64,000 nucleotides of DNA from Daphnia carinata. Its lineage: Eukaryota > Arthropoda > Branchiopoda > Diplostraca > Daphniidae. The notes below the pieces were generated by a model, which saw only the letters and a list, made by a program, of their open reading frames with translations, was not told the origin of the DNA and did no database searches. The DNA lies in NCBI RefSeq assembly GCF_022539665.2, contig NC_081339.1:1922001-1986000 (forward strand), in the 5' to 3' direction. Positions 34,801-49,400 of this stretch are shown here, in pieces (position 1 is the first letter of the stretch; each line of letters starts with the position of its first letter). A program made the position numbers and the translations under genes.

Positions 34801-37057
34801 ACAGCCACTCCCGCGTGCGATAGCTCTTCTTGCAGTGACCTACCTCAGTCGTATTAATTACTTATTTGGATCTTTGTCTATTGAAATCAGTTCGATGCAT
34901 CGTGTTACGACGTTTGTTCCTTTTGACGCAATGTTTTTTTTTTGTCCATTAATTTTCTCGTTCCAATTAGACGGACAAGCTGACGATGGAATCGATGACT
35001 TGGAAGAGTTAAGCGTGCGCGAATACAGTCAATTAACAGAACAACAACGTGTTGCTCTAAGAGGTCGAGCCCAGCTGGGCGAGGTTACTACAGCAGTCCT
35101 TCGTCTCAAAGAAAGTAAACAATTCAAAGTGGGTTTATTTCGAATTTTTTGAATATTTCGCAATGATTTGCTTCGCAAAATGATTTCGAACTATGGTGGA
35201 ACAAGCTTCACGGCCAAGACTTTCACATGCATTATTAACAATTTTTCTTATTGCCTCTGCTTTAAAAAAAAAACACTTGATGGATAATAATGTGTAACGC
35301 TAAAGCTTTGTCGCCACACTACACTGCGTTTCTATGTTCTTAATCAATCGAAGCGGCAACACATATGTCAAACGTTATTGCTGTTCACTATACCTGTGTA
35401 TGTGGCATATTGCAAACTATATTTTACATTGAAAAAATATTATTGGGCAGAATACTGTTGATAAAATGGTGTCAAGAGCAAACAAATCTTTGAAACGTGG
35501 AACATCTGCTTGGTTGCAACAATTTATCGACGCTATTCATTTCGAAGGTACGATAGTTTTACTTTACAAATTGCGTTAGACCCTTAACGAACTACCATTT
35601 ACCATCTACAGAAAACGAAGATGTACATTCTGATGAAACTGGTGGCTCTCAAGAGAAAATCATCATAAGGGGTTGGAAAGATTACTTATCCCATGGATCC
35701 ACGGTGTTTTGGCGCTTGGTCTTTGCAATCATTCCACCAGAATGTAAGTTATACTTACCGTAATTACTCAAATGTTGTTCAGCCCAGCTTTTGCTATCGG
35801 AGAAAACCTGGCACAACCGCCTGTAACTCTTGTTGCTTTTAAGGTATGGGTGGTGGTTACCCGTGCTTCTTTTCGTCAGTGGTCGGCATAGGAGTGATGA
35901 CCGCATTAATTGGTGACGTAGCTTCCCATCTGGGCTGTACGGTTGGACTTAAAGACAGCGTTACCGCTCTTGCGTTCGTTTCTTTGGGGACGAGTCTTCC
36001 AGGTCGGTTCTAGATGCATTTTTGACCTTATAAGATTGAAATTCTAGAAATTTTTTTAAATCCATTATAAACGATTGTTGGACGATTATTATATTAATAC
36101 GTCATCTCGCAAAAAAACTTGAAACATGAAACGCGCTTTAAAAAAAACTAAAAATCTGTTCCTCCAAAAGGAATTCAGTTGTCCGAAGGGAAACATTCAA
36201 CTTTATTGACTTGTCTCTCGGGAAGTTGTTTAAAAATGAAAATTTATAAAAAAAAAACGGCGATTAAGAGATGAACCAGAGTTCTGCGCAGTTCAAGAAA
36301 TATAGAAGTTCAAAAAACCGTTTAAGATGCTTTCTTTTGAAAGAACAGAATGAAATTCGTATTCTTAATCTGCATGTATTCACTGTTTATTTCAGATTTG
36401 TTTGCCAGTAAAGTATCAGCTGTCCAAGACCAACATGCAGATGCATCAATTTCAAATGTGACGGGAGCTAACGCTGTCAATGTTTTCCTTGGAATTGGAG
36501 TAGCGTGGACTTTAGCTGCCTTTCACCATTCCTACAATGGTACAATATTCCGCGTCGAAGCCGGAACGTAAGTATAGATGTTCCCCTCGCATGTCTAACG
36601 AATCCCAGAGAGAATGAACATATGTACTGAGAAGCATGGGTACAAACAAGTACAGGTTAGCGCATGCTAAAACGTGGGATACGGAATAAAGCCACGCATT
36701 AAGTCACTGCCAGGTTAATCCTAGGCAATTGCGAAGAAGAGGAACATCATATCAAATGTGTTGTTCAAGCATCATTAGTTTTTTTTCGTATATTTAAACA
36801 AGCGTGATTGGTAGCTTTTGATGGTTATTAACTTTGAACTTTTTCAAAACAGATTGGCCTTTTCTGTGACGCTATACTGTGTTATGGCATTATTTGCTGT
36901 TCTACTGCTGATGATTCGGCGTTGCGATGCCGTCGGAGGAGAACTAGGTGGCCCAACGAAGTATAAACTGCCCACCACAGTTCTTTTAGTAGGATTTTTC
37001 GTGTTGTACATCCTTTTGTCATCGCTAGAAGCTTACGAAATAATAGGTGGCTTTTGA
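31889..37057 (+). CDS. Calx: Sodium/calcium exchanger (SLC8/Calx family), with two frame breaks
   Basis: Ten exons: 31889-33246, 33320-34044, 34100-34319, 34397-34488, 34971-35128, 35451-35547, 35612-35743, 35844-36002, 36396-36567, 36853-37057. In order: alpha-1 repeat NLTLMALGCSCPEILLSS, the cytoplasmic loop, Calx-beta 1 (VFFSPGHYTVMENVG to the DQLYEEDQHF region), a Ser-rich linker, Calx-beta 2 (VMILDDDHRGIFSL..), alpha-2 repeat FVSLGTSLPDLFASKVSA and NVTGANAVNVFLGIGVAW, ending GELGG and SSLEAY. The plasma-membrane antiporter trades three Na+ for one Ca2+. Frame breaks: one base missing in the A run at 32141-32144, one surplus in the T run at 33678-33682. Corrected, the exons total 1,106 codons including stop, longer than the usual ~950-970. 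The N terminus lacks the usual signal peptide. Confidence 0.93.
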
Positions 37058-37151
37058 AACCTTGTTTTATTTTCAATCGATAAGAAATAAGTTATGTAAA
37101 CAAAAATTTTACCAATTTTCAAACCAGGTTGTATAACCGATTATTTATCCA

Positions 37152-37157
37152 AATAAA
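37152..37157 (+). terminator. Polyadenylation signal AATAAA for the exchanger
   Basis: AATAAA lies 95 bases after the stop codon at 37055-37057. Confidence 0.6.
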
Positions 37158-38116
37158 TGCCGTCCTGGCCGTAAAGTCAGCTGCATTTGTATTTTTTTGG
37201 GGATTTCACTTTTGTTTGAGATTGATTTCTTGTGATACGCGTTGGCATGTGTGGCATTTGTTAAAGCTACGTAAACTGTGGAAAATATTGTTACAAAAAA
37301 AAAGATGATTATAGTACACATGGTTGCATGCTTGTCAAACCCTGTGCCGTTATCAATCGAAATCATTGTATTATTGGTGCAGTTATATAGCTTTATCGCA
37401 TATTGTCTATTACATGTTTACGCGATCTGCATCATACCCAACAAACTGAAGTCGCATTCCTCATCAAGGCGCGGCATAAATACTTCACGAACAAATATAG
37501 TCATGTCCCTGGACTTTTATTTAAATTTAAATTCGTAATAGTTCGTTTTCGCCATCGTCGATGTTGAAGTCACGAAAGATACGTTCACACTGGCATTTGA
37601 TTGCGCCTTATGACCTTAGGGAATGTCGCATGTTCGATCATACCAATCGAACGCGGAGAAATTGTTTGTCGCCAGGAGAAACTACGGTCGCCGGAATAAA
37701 TTACATTTAAAAACATTATTAGCTTATTTAGAATGTGAAGCACTTAGGTAATACAACTGGTTCTAAGGAGTGGCGACATTTATTACTATACACGTCTTTG
37801 TGAAATCGCAGGGTAAATGAATCAAAATAATAAATTGCACAAAAATCTTATTACAAGGTTTCTTTCAATGCCCTGCTGGTGCTAAAATACCCTTATTTAA
37901 AAACGTTGGTAAAATCGACTGTTTGTATAGAAAATACATGTTTAGTTGCTAAGAACGTTTGGGTTGCATTGAAACTACTTATCCGGTATATTTGTTGCAA
38001 GATGACCTTATGCAAGAGATTTCCAATCCAGAGCACTGAGTGGTGTCGACATCCTAAGAAACGACAGGCATCTATAATGATTGCAGGCAATAGTCTGAAA
38101 TCGTGTGGGTTAGGGA

Positions 38117-38123
38117 TATAAAA
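38117..38123 (+). promoter_or_regulatory. TATA box (TATAAAA) of the small secreted-protein gene
   Basis: TATAAAA lies 92 bases before the ATG of the next gene. A likely start site (CATTCGCTGTC) lies about 30 bases downstream. Confidence 0.7.
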
Positions 38124-38214
38124 GCAAACGCGGCAAGCCCAGAAATAAAACACATTCGCTGTCGATTCCTACAGCAGAAACAAGTACGTCAGTCCCGTAC
38201 ACCTTGTCGCCACC

Positions 38215-39002
38215 ATGCAGGTAAGGCATTACTAGAACAATTGATATTTTGCGCAACGATGATTCATTTTGTTACCGATTTTCATTTTTTTTTTCAAACA
38301 ATTTTTCTTTCAATAGAAAAATGTTATTAGTTTGATGTTGCTTGTAGCAGTCGCTACTTCAACCTCTTTGGATCCGACAAATACGATGGCTGATGCCGAA
38401 TGGTTTCCAATCGAATTCCCCACCAATTATCGTATCGATTCTCGTATGCGCAGACAAGTCGCTCCTGCCGTTGCCAAAGAAGATACATCAACTTCTAGCG
38501 ATGTGCCCATTATTGACGGTACCACCCTCCTAAAGGATTTGGATTCTACTCAAGTAGCTAACAATTTTTGTCTAAAGAAGGACTTTTATTATTTTTACTT
38601 TTATTTCTCAATCTATTTGATAAGGCTTCTACCACTGACATTAGACAGGCAAGTTCGGCCGTAGGCTTGCCATCAGGCACTTCGGGAATTTCTCTCAATG
38701 CCTGCATTTTCCTTCATTTGAAAATTGCCATCGTCATCGGCATCAGTGATCCGCTTACCTGCAGCAGAATCTGCGCTCGTAACGCTGAATGCACCCATTT
38801 CACCCACGAACCCCTCAAGAGCGGAGGCACATGTACGCTGCACAAAGCTCCCGGTTCGGGTAGCGAATTGTCGGCTCCCGCACCTCAAAAATCAGGCGCA
38901 ACGTGCGGTCACATCCCCAAAAAGCGCTGCGTTTCTCAAGATGGATCGCTCATTTCCCTGTGCCTTGATCTTGGCCTGAGCATTGCCCTCGGCATACTTT
39001 AA
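38215..39002 (+). CDS. Small secreted protein with a PAN/apple-like Cys pattern
   Basis: Three exons: 38215-38220 (only Met-Gln), 38317-38553, 38625-39002; together 206 codons plus stop. A two-codon first exon joined to a signal-peptide exon is common for arthropod secreted and cuticle genes. Residues 1-20 (MQKNVISLMLLVAVATSTSL) form a signal peptide. A basic site RMRRQ follows and may be cleaved. The last exon contains CSRICARNAECTHFTH, then GGTCTLH, and later CGHIP and RCVSQ. The C..C.....C.HFT....GTC.L order resembles PAN/apple or PAN_4 domains of crustacean secreted proteins. The segment before it (CIFLHLKIAIVIGIS) is unusually hydrophobic, and the last 20 residues are hydrophobic too, so an exon edge may be wrong near either. 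The function is not known. Confidence 0.6.
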
Positions 39003-39237
39003 ACTTTTGAAATGAAGTTTACAAACATCAGCTTATGAATACTTAGAGGTATATGGTTACACTGGGGTTATTTGGATACTTTTGGTTTAAGGGTTTTCTT
39101 GGGAATACAACGCTTCAAACAATTTACTTATCCGGAGCATGTTTTCATTCTAATTGTAATCACATGAAACTTTTCATAATTTCCACGATTCAGAAAAGGG
39201 CTGACGTATGTGGAAGTGGGGTACCCTTTTGCAATGA

Positions 39238-39243
39238 AATAAA
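39238..39243 (+). terminator. Polyadenylation signal AATAAA
   Basis: AATAAA lies 235 bases after the stop of the small secreted-protein gene. Confidence 0.5.
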
Positions 39244-41210
39244 AAAGTGATCTGTTAAACACATTACTATGAAACTTCAGACTGAATTTGGTTAGGAATT
39301 GTGGAACATTTTCTGAATGACAATATAGCTAATCATACAAAAAAAAAGTCTGGTTTTATTTTTCAGAATGGGGAGGGGGGGAGAAATCAAATAGACATGT
39401 GATAATCGATAAATTTCATTAACAATTGAAATGGTGAAGGCAATGGAAGGCAAAAACGTTAAAGAATGCTGTATATAGCAGGAGCACTTCTAAATTTATA
39501 TACAGGAGAGTACAGGATACATAAATAACCCTGTTATACAGGGTTATTTCAAGGTTAAATGTAATCGAATGTAACACGTTCACTAAATTGGCAAACGGGT
39601 ACTTTGTACCCGTTGTGTAAATATTAGATATGCAAGGTCGAATAAGGCAAGAGTGTCCCCGCATATTTTAAACTAATCATTGACCTGATATAGCTGCAGC
39701 TCCTTTCTTTCTAGCATACTATTTTGTTTTTGTTTTTAGTTTTTTTCTGTTTTTGCCTTTTTGCATTCTGTGTCAAAATTAAGGACGGAACATTGAAACG
39801 ACATTGAAAAAAACAACAGTACTAATTACGTTATTTCTTGCTTCACAAAAAATTCTTATTTTCAGATTTTTCAGATTTCAGTATACTGTCTGCTGGATAA
39901 TTTGCGAATGCTTTCTGTATGTTACACCACCGGCCGCGCTTCTTGTTGCTACAAGATTTCCGTTTTTCGATTAGGGTAGCTCGGTAGCTAAGCAAATATT
40001 TGCGGAATGAGCAACAATTTTGGTTCGTACCGGAGAACCTTGTGGGATTTTATATTTTTAAAATTTATTTATTACTGAGGGGGTTGTACCGAGGACGACT
40101 GAAATAGGTGTTTATTCAATCGCTAGGTGGCTGTTGTGTTCCTGCAAGTTGGAAAAATTCCGTAGGAAAAAAACATGCAGGAAATACCGAAGTAAACTGG
40201 TGCGCCAGCTAAGACCAGCTTAGGTTAAATGCATCGTAAGCACGCATCAAACTCTTGCCAATTAAAAAAATACAATTTAAAGTTACCAATTTCAGCAATT
40301 TATCAGCGATTGAAGAAGATTTGCATTACACGTACAAATACTTGAATCACGTTCAACAATTGAAACCGATTGTAATTAAAATGAAAGGATAATACGCCTC
40401 CTCTCCGTTCAAAACGAAACGACGATAATTCAGAATTATTCTTGCATTTTACATCTTACACTAGATAGCTTTCCTCCAATGACATATACAGCCGTCGCAT
40501 GTGCGTAGTAATGTTTTGCATTGATAAAATTTTATTCCATTTTGTCTTACGATAAGTGCAATCCTTAGACGTGATTATCTTTTACCTTTCCACGCTCGGA
40601 GAACCACCGGATAATAGTGTTTCTCGGTGATCTACATCAATGCTATCCTAATTTACACTTTGAAACAAAAACAATGCATTTGTGGCCACGGATGAGCTGG
40701 TTACACTTTGACGAATATGCTTCTCGAGCATTTTCAGACTCAATTGATCCATACATATGTCGATGACGATCCTCCCGTAGTCTTAAACTTTATTATCTTG
40801 ATCTGAAAATGCTTTACGACACGGTTGGTTTTCCTTTTAGTCTTGCTCCTTACCGGCTCCACTGCAAGGCTCATTCTGTCCACATTTTTCGAAATAAACC
40901 CAACTATGTAACGAGGCCTCCCTATTTTTATTTTATTTTTTAAAAATACTTTTCTTTAAAACTGTTCATCTAGTGTCCTATACGCACGGACGTATAGCGC
41001 CAGGTTGGCGAGTCCCAGTGACCTAGCTTTCAGACTAGGTTCTTTGAATAAAAACGAAACACCAACCACCACTATATATCCATGACTCGCACATGGGCAC
41101 CAAAAAGTTGGTCTACATGGCGCCGCGAAGTTATTTTTTTTTTTTCTTTCCAGCCTACGGAAGAGCTGAAAACTAGTGGGAGAAGTCACTCTCTTGGGGG
41201 GGATGTGCCG

Positions 41211-41218
41211 TGACGTCA
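41211..41218. promoter_or_regulatory. Palindromic CRE, TGACGTCA
   Basis: This is a full CREB/ATF consensus in non-coding sequence. An identical site stands at 53509-53516, on the other side of the homeobox gene. Function is not shown by the sequence. Confidence 0.35.
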
Positions 41219-42094
41219 GTCAGCCAGTCGAAATAAAAAAAACCTAAAAGGCGATGTGATTTCAAGATAAACGAAAATAAGCGGAAGAGACCACCATCAG
41301 AGACTATAAGATGCACCGCTCGTCTTGGGCTGAGTAAAGAAGTATTTCATACACCTCCATCTTAGTGAAGTAGCCATGTTTAGTCCCTACGCAACTTATA
41401 TTGAAACTAATAACCATCGTAAGAAAAAGGTTCATCGTCTCGTCATGACTCATTCATGTTGCCTTGTCGTTTTTGTACCCCAATAACCGGAGGTTTCGGA
41501 AACTATTGGGCGATAAGGAGCTGGAGTCCAGCTTCGACAAGTCAACAGGTTCATATCTATATATGTCATTTGACTACAAATTAGAATGTTAACGCGACAG
41601 CCTATAGGTACGCATTCCTTTTGATGGGTGTAACCCAGCGCTTGTTCAAATTTCACTGAGAAATGCCACACACTTTTTTGTTGCGTATTTTTTTTTTATT
41701 ATTTAATTTTTGTTTATGGCCAAGCGTCTGACAAGAATTGAGCAGCCGTTCTGTATATAAAGAAAAACTCGTTTATTTCCCATGTGAATCATGTCTTTTA
41801 ATAATATGAGGAAAGGACAAGGATGATGCATATCACTTGATGAAATAGTTACGCATATTAGTTAAAAGCAGTATATATATACGTGCTGACATACGACTTC
41901 AAAAGAAAAATCAAATAACGAAAAAAGAAGAAACTAATGATACATAACTCCCTCCCCTCTGATGCCTCCCCCCCTAGCCAGCCCATTGATGATTCTTTAC
42001 TGTGCTTCTTGCTTTCGTCTCCTTTTAAAGGGGGTGCGCGCTGGGCCAACGGCCGCCTACTGGTTGATCCCAGCGCCAGTCCATACGGACCGCA

Positions 42095-42110
42095 CCCCCC
42101 CCCCCCCCCC
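42095..42110. repeat. C16 homopolymer
   Basis: This is a run of sixteen cytosines in non-coding sequence. A G12 run stands at 8381-8392. Both are likely to be length-variable or mis-sized in assembly. Confidence 0.85.
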
Positions 42111-43402
42111 TTGGGTTTGATCTGTATAATTATCATCATCTTTCTAAAGTGGAACTGCCTCACTACATCATTGTGATCCCCATGGAACGACCTCCTACTT
42201 TGCTTGTATTCCTTTCTCGAATTTTGATTCTGCTTTGATTTTACGTCTAATTTATAACACAGTCGATCAATATACATGCAGAGGAATCGAACGCTATTTC
42301 ACTTAGCATTTTCACTTGAAACTGAAATCTTTGAAGCTTACGCATTTATTCGTTAGCTGTAATTTACTATTTTGCATTTGGGTCAAAATGAATTTTACGA
42401 AAGTTTAATGTTGCCCTATTTAATGAGTCGTCTTTAAAAAAAATCAGCGCTGTCTTAAAATAATAATAAAAAAATAGGCAAGCGGTGCTTCTGTTTCTTT
42501 TTTAACAGGGTAATAGGAAAAAATAATCAAGGCCGCTGTTTTAATTTTCTCTTAGCGCTTCCGTTGCTTGTTCCTCGCCGTTCTACTGTTTTGGAAGCCA
42601 TAGAACGCAACCTTTTCTCCTCCGCCATTCCGTAGCGTAACTAACGATAAGTATCCGAAAGAAGAAATCCCTGCTGCTATTAGCTCACCGTGCCGCCAAC
42701 TATTCCGCGCCAGCATCCATTAATACTGTAGACGCTTTGTGATAAATGGATGAACGAACCTTTGCCAGACATACAGTATATATTGCACAACTGGGCCATT
42801 TTTTTTCGATAGTATATTTTATTGCGCATGTTCGACGTCGGCTTGATTTATACAACAGCATACGTAGCTATATAACGTCCCACCAGTGTGTTGTATATAG
42901 AGCTGGTATTCGTATGTAAGGGCAGTGTCAATAATAGACAGCAATTTTTTTTTTAACCAGAATACGCTGTGGGCTATCTACACTAAATTGTGCATTTTTC
43001 TTTTATAGGTGTGCACGACGTTGTACAATTTATTTGAAGTTTAATTGCAATGCTCGCTTTTAAAATATTTGGCTTGTTTAATTTGTCTTCGAAATATTCT
43101 TGCAGTGAATTTTTTTTGGTTGAATATTAAAACACATAAAAGGATCATACAGTAGGCAAAGCCTCCTTCTTTTTGGAAGTAAAACGAGAGTAAGACTCAT
43201 TAAGGTAGCGAGATTAGAAACGATTGGCTTATAGAATTAAGAAACAAGAGACATTGAGATTGTTTTCTAACATAAAGCAAAAAAAAAACAAAACAGCAGG
43301 TATATTTGACGAAAGGCAGGCGCCACAAGGTCAGGAATCGCTTTCAGGCTCTATGGCAAGTCAAACTGTCTCTCTGTGGTACATTCACTACTTAGAGTAC
43401 TT

Positions 43403-43443
43403 ACACACACACACACATACGTATATATATATATATACACGTA
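43403..43443. repeat. Compound (CA)n/(TA)n microsatellite
   Basis: An ACAC tract runs into ATACGTATATATATATATAT and then ACACGTAC. It is alternating purine-pyrimidine and partly palindromic. The short open frames across it are artefacts. Confidence 0.9.
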
Positions 43444-46400
43444 CAGATGCATAGTACCCATATATAGCCAAGGGATGGAAATGTACACGAGATCTGATTG
43501 GATATACCTGTTGTCGCCGCGCCTGCTGCCGTATAGTTTGGTGGTTCGAAAAGTCGGGGGGGCCCCTCGGTTACCTAGACTGTTCCATTTACATCGTCTA
43601 GCCACGTGTTCATTAAGCGTGCGCCGCTAGTCTGCCACAATCCCCACCTGTTGACAGCCTTCTAATGCACTTACTCGGCTCCCAATACTATACGGCCTAT
43701 ATAGATATACATATACGGTTAAGCACCCGTTCAATCGGCCTCCATCTTTCTGCTCTATGCCAGCATCGACTTGGACTCGCTAAATTGGCGAAGCAGCGCC
43801 AAAATGAAATCAGCAACTCCCTTTTGTTTTGACCATCGTGTTCACCTGAGCCCTCCTTGCCCATAATTTCGCCTCCCTCCTGTGGGTGACTGCTTCATGT
43901 CGCGACTTGCATACGGGTCCCTACGTTTTTATACTACCACAAAAAGTGCTTTCATTTTGAGTCGCTCATAGATTCAAATCTACTATATATACACCGTATA
44001 GTTCTTCTTCTTCGTCTTCTTCTTCCCTGTATGTACATCATCAATATTAGGGGCCACTGTCTCGCTCAAATCTCTCTTGGCTTTTTGTTGACAGTTCACC
44101 ATCAAATACGACACCGTGATTCCAATCAACGAAGACTGATGATGCATGTCCTCCCCTTCTATCCTCTACATGTAGTGTATCGACATTTTTTTTCTTTGGG
44201 TGATGACTTCTTGCGTTAGCTGCTCCCTCTTTTTTTAATCGCTCATTTTTGTTTTGTTTTTCGTTTCAGAAACCAGCTGTGCACACGTAAAGGGTTTCGT
44301 TGAAAACCCTGCATCTTGTATTGGTGAACCATCACAATTATTGGCATTGTGATCATGCAATAGCAGAGCATACGCATTCAGTTTCTTTTTGATTTGTCGG
44401 TGAGTAATATTTAAGTCTTTCATTAAGTTTTAATTGTCAGAGAAAGGGAAATATTTGGAGCAAACATTTGAAGATCTCTCAATAGGATATCATCGCGTTT
44501 AATCCCACAAAGTGAATGGAGAAACATTCCGCTTTGTTTGGTATACAAGATTCTTTTGCTATAACTTTCGTTAGGATTCTTTACTTTATTCGAAATGCGC
44601 ATAGCTCACAAAAATGCAATCGGAATTAAGGAAGAAAAAAAAAAGAAAAAAAAAAGGAGAAGACGTCATGGAGGAATGACCCAGCGGGGATACGAGATCA
44701 AAGGGTGGGGGCTTACGGCTGACCAGTTTTCAATGGATGAAGCTACAGAGGGGTATTTTCCAGTTTACATGGATACTGTTTCTCTATGAGCTATAAATGA
44801 ATCTATACAAGAGTCAGCATAGACAGCAGCATTCCATTGCCACGTTTTTGTTTCGTTTTTTTTTTCTTTTTCGATTCATGAATAATCAAATTGGCTTGGC
44901 ATCGAATCCGTTTCTTCATGCCGTAGCGCCCTCGGTGGGGATGCCGTCGTCATACGTAAAAAGATGGCTAGCAGTGAAAAATAAAACAAATCAGACCTTC
45001 TCAAATTCTCATCGAAAATATTCTTGTGTACCGCTTTCTCTTGGCCATTTTGGTCGGACCATGGGGAACACGGTCGGCGATTAACCGTATCTCGATGTAT
45101 GAGCAATAAAAATCGTATTGGCGTTGCTGTCTTTTCAACCTTGATGGCGTCACGAAGCTATACGTTTTCCCAGTTTTTAAATAGAATTTCCGTTTTTACA
45201 GCGGTCATTAGTTAATACACAGCAGTTCCACTCGGCTCTTTCGCTTGGAGTTTTCTTTCCTCTAGACTTAGTTATGTGATTCATTCCCGAAGCCTTTGGC
45301 TCCTGCCTTTCACGGTCTCATTACAGTCTCGATTACTGCACGTCATGTTATATTATAGCTACACATTTAGTTAATCTAATGTGTGCTGTGGATTGCTAAT
45401 TTTATCTGGCATTCAATTAAATTAATTTTATTTGAAGATTCCACTGGTGCAATAATAATATCAATATTTTCTTTCATTTAGCGATAGGAATTTTTGAATG
45501 CCCTGATTTTGGCCATCTCTCATCTTCCGCTTTGACTAGCCTATCTCGACAAATGCCTGAGTTGCGTTACAAGCCTCCGACTTGTATAGACTCTTAATCA
45601 TGATGAGTCGCTGAATGGGAGGAGGTATTTACATTACAAGGTTAGCCCGGTCCATTGTTTCCTTGGCGGGCGGGGCAATTGTGCGTGTGCGAGTGCGCGC
45701 GCCGATTTCACGCTCCAACAACGGAATCGAAGTGAAAGACGACGGCGAACAATGAGAACGGCAAGAAAAGCGAAAGACCGGCGTGGGGGCCACTGAATAA
45801 TATCGAATACTTGGTAGGTCCTTATGATAATACAAATAGATAGCAAACCAACATTCTTTTTGTTGAAGTCCGCTTCAGCCGCCTTTTGTGGCACCCCTTT
45901 CCAAAGGATCGCCCACCGTTATAGCGTTTTGCTTGCAAGAGAACTTCAGATCTCTTTCAATAACATTCCCTCTTGTGATTGTTTAGAAAGAAAGATAGCT
46001 TCAGTTGCTGATTTTCAATTTGTCGACTAGATGTGGAGGGGAGGGGGGTAAAAAAAATGCATGCATGTAACTGCTCGTGAGAGATGTAAATCAATACAAG
46101 TATCGGATCATAATACATTGAAGAGTCTGATCAACCACTTAATGCGAAATGCAGCGGTAAATCCTCTTGTGTGTATTATCGACTGAAAAGCTTCGTAGAC
46201 CAAACGTCACCATCCTTAGCGCTTCCCCCCCTACAGCTGGAAGCTTTATGAATAGTGGGGATGGATGGTGCCTGGTCGTATCTTCAGTCACGGTTAGGTT
46301 TCATAAGAACGATTATCCATAGTGGTATATAAATATACCGCAGGGTATATTTTGTCCGTTCTTTTTTTTTTTTTTAGATTTTTGCTATTTTCATTTTTTT

Positions 46401-49400
46401 TTATTGTGTCATGAGGTAATCGGCTGTAGGACGTTACGGTAATAATCATAATTTGCGTATGGAAATTAAAGTCATTTTTCCGCTTGGCGATACGACGCAA
46501 CTTGTACACGCTTTTTCTATTCAATATCATTGATAGACCCGTTTTTCTTCGATGCCAACGTTATCATCGCCAACGTTTTTATTTTTTTAGGACTCACAAT
46601 ACTTTTGAGTTTTTAAAAAGAATTAATGCTTTCCGCAAGATATACTGTACGTAACGTCTTTGCAAAAAGCAATCTATTGGCCATCCCAACTAGGATTTCT
46701 TTTATCAAATAAGTTGCTACTTTGGCAACCGTTCAATTTAGTTTTTTCTGTTTGCCAGTATCATGAATGGTGATTTATTATATAGCGCTATATCGGTACT
46801 TCATCTAAACCTCACCCGTTAAGGCTCTAATGACGTTGCTTAGAGATAACGAAACCTAACTTACTATTCTTTGCGATAATAAATTCTCCAAGCTTTTCCT
46901 TTGTCCTTGTATGCATTTCTTAAAATAGCAACAAGATGCAGTTTTTGTCAGCCTGCATACAATTAAAAGAAATTTTTTGGTGATATTCAGCCGCCATATT
47001 TATCCAAATAATTAATGCGCTACAATTTCGATCACATTCAGATCTCGATAAAACGGACGACTTGGAAGTAAATAGATTTCTGTGAATTGTTTAAAGCGAT
47101 TGAGTATCGATTTTTTGGAGAGCCATAGCAAAGTTTTCGTTGACTGTGTTTTGCCATTCTGGTTCTTTAACAAGAAAGGACAAAGGAGTGCTGGGTTGAT
47201 CGATCAACGACAACGAGCCCGCCCCTCTCCTACCCAATAACTTTGCCTCCCTCCTCTCATCGCTCTCTGTGTGGCTCTGTTCGCTCGTTGCGCTTTATTC
47301 TTTCCTCTTCATGTATCTTTGAGGTTACCCTTATACCTTTATTACCAAAGTTCTCGTGTGGGCGGGTTATAAAGCTCAGCCTTTCCGACATCGCCGCTTG
47401 GCGCGTGTATAAACATATGAGAAAATTCCTAGCATAGCTACCGGAACAAAAGAACATCAACACACGCTGAACAGTGAAACGGTAGGCTATAGCTGGCCAT
47501 GATGGGGGACTCGAGAATCCGACGCAAAAACTCGGCCTCAAAGTGGCTTTTCCTTTTTTTTTTAACTCTATTGCTACGATTATACCTATACGCGTGCCTA
47601 CATGTCCTTTGTGTTTAGTAACTATAGTCTACTCAGACAATAAAAAAAAAAAAAAAGGAAGCCCTTAAGTGGATTTTGCATCGTCTCGTCGAGAAATATA
47701 CCATATTAGATGTAGACAACGGATATTATTGGCCGTTTAACTGCGCCCAACGATGACGCTCTTTCGAATATCGTTGGATTTAATACAAGTAGCTACTCTT
47801 CGAGTTGAAGAGCTCTTTTTTTTGGCGTAACGTATTTTGTCAGTTTTGCTATTTTATTTTTTAAACCAGATTCTGTTTCGGAAATTATCATTCCAGACAT
47901 AACACACAATGTTGATGCTGCTAAAACGCACATTTGTGAGGAAAAGTGATAAATTTTCTCTAAGGCGATAACAAATACAGTAGTCTACATCATTCAGTTT
48001 CGAATACATGTATAGCGTAGGACGGCTAATTCAATCCAATTACGAAAACTTCGTAAGTTTTACGATACGCCTTTAAAAACGATTCTAACTGTTCGTTTGT
48101 TCGCTTCTTGTAATGGGTTGGATTTGAACAGTTCTTGATTTATCTTAATCAAAGCTTTTTAAATTTGCCGTTCTGGCCACGTAGCAGCAGAGCGATGAGA
48201 CAGGAGAGACACCACGTTAAACACACAGAGGCTCCGGTTCATTTTGAAGAGCACATGTGAGTGATGATGTTGCTGAAGAGTAGGTGACCGCGCGGCAATT
48301 TGTTGATCATAAATAACACACCAGCACCCTGGTCGTCATTTTAGTAGTGGCAGTGTATTTATTATTATCGAGCGTTTGTGCGTGCTTTGATGCCCCGGGT
48401 GTACATATTTGACTCTTTTTTCTTTCTTTTTTTTGAATTTTGATTATTATTCCTCTGCTAGGGTGGATTAATATGAGAAAGTGAAAAGAGGGAGGTGGCC
48501 TGCATATTTAATAATGTGAAGAGGCAATTTGCTGTGTAATACCGTGCGCGAGGCAAAACGTGTGCACCCACACAACACGACACGCATGACTGGTTTCTAT
48601 TGGCGGCTGCCACTTATAGTGTAGCGCGCACAAGCTCCGGCATTTCTACCGAGTCAAAGTCATGCCGTCAGAACATCTCATCTATCAAGCAACAACGAAT
48701 ATAAGGCACCGAGCGCAAGTAGGAAGCTGCTATACACAAAACGATATATACGGCGAAGCCCGAGCTCATAACTTGCAAACTTCAAAGAAAATTTTGTTTC
48801 ATCACTGTCCCTGTCTATCTCTCTCCGTCGTGCTCTGGTTTAAAAGTTCCTTCTTCCAAAGAACTTTGGCTGGCAAAAAAAAAAAAATGGAAGGCGGCCT
48901 GTTAACAGAGGAACACGACCTTTTTAGACAAAGAGCTGAATGCGTCGGCTAATTTGTCTAGTTACAAACGTGGAATTCTAGGATTTTCCTCTTATCTGAG
49001 ATTTCTTTTTGTCTGCCTTAATTCCTCTTCTAAATGGGCGGTATTGTTTTGTTTCGTTGTATGCTACCCAGCTTATTGACAATGACTTCATAAACCTGAT
49101 CGAAGAGATAAGAGATTAGTAAACTACATTTATTGAATATTGGCCTCCTTCTTCTGTTCGTTGTTATTATTTTCATGATTATGTAAACATGGTATTATAT
49201 TAATTGCCCTCACGACTTACGTACGATGTTATCAAAGAAAGTGTTGTTTTTCGAAGCTGTGTGGCTCTAACTTATTGTATTCTCCTTTTGCTATACGAAG
49301 ACGAGCTTGACAGTTCTTCATTAGGACGCGAAAGGCGATGAACTGCCAATGCTTGCATGGTCGGAGCACAGTCCACTATTGCTCAAGAAAATAAGCTAAA

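Noticed and set aside
41858-42277. 139-codon minus-strand frame
   Set aside because: It depends on the C16 run and low-complexity sequence, with no motif or splice support.
43224-43630. Overlapping frames across the CA/TA microsatellite
   Set aside because: The residues are repeat translation (HTHTHTYIYIYI) and not a protein.
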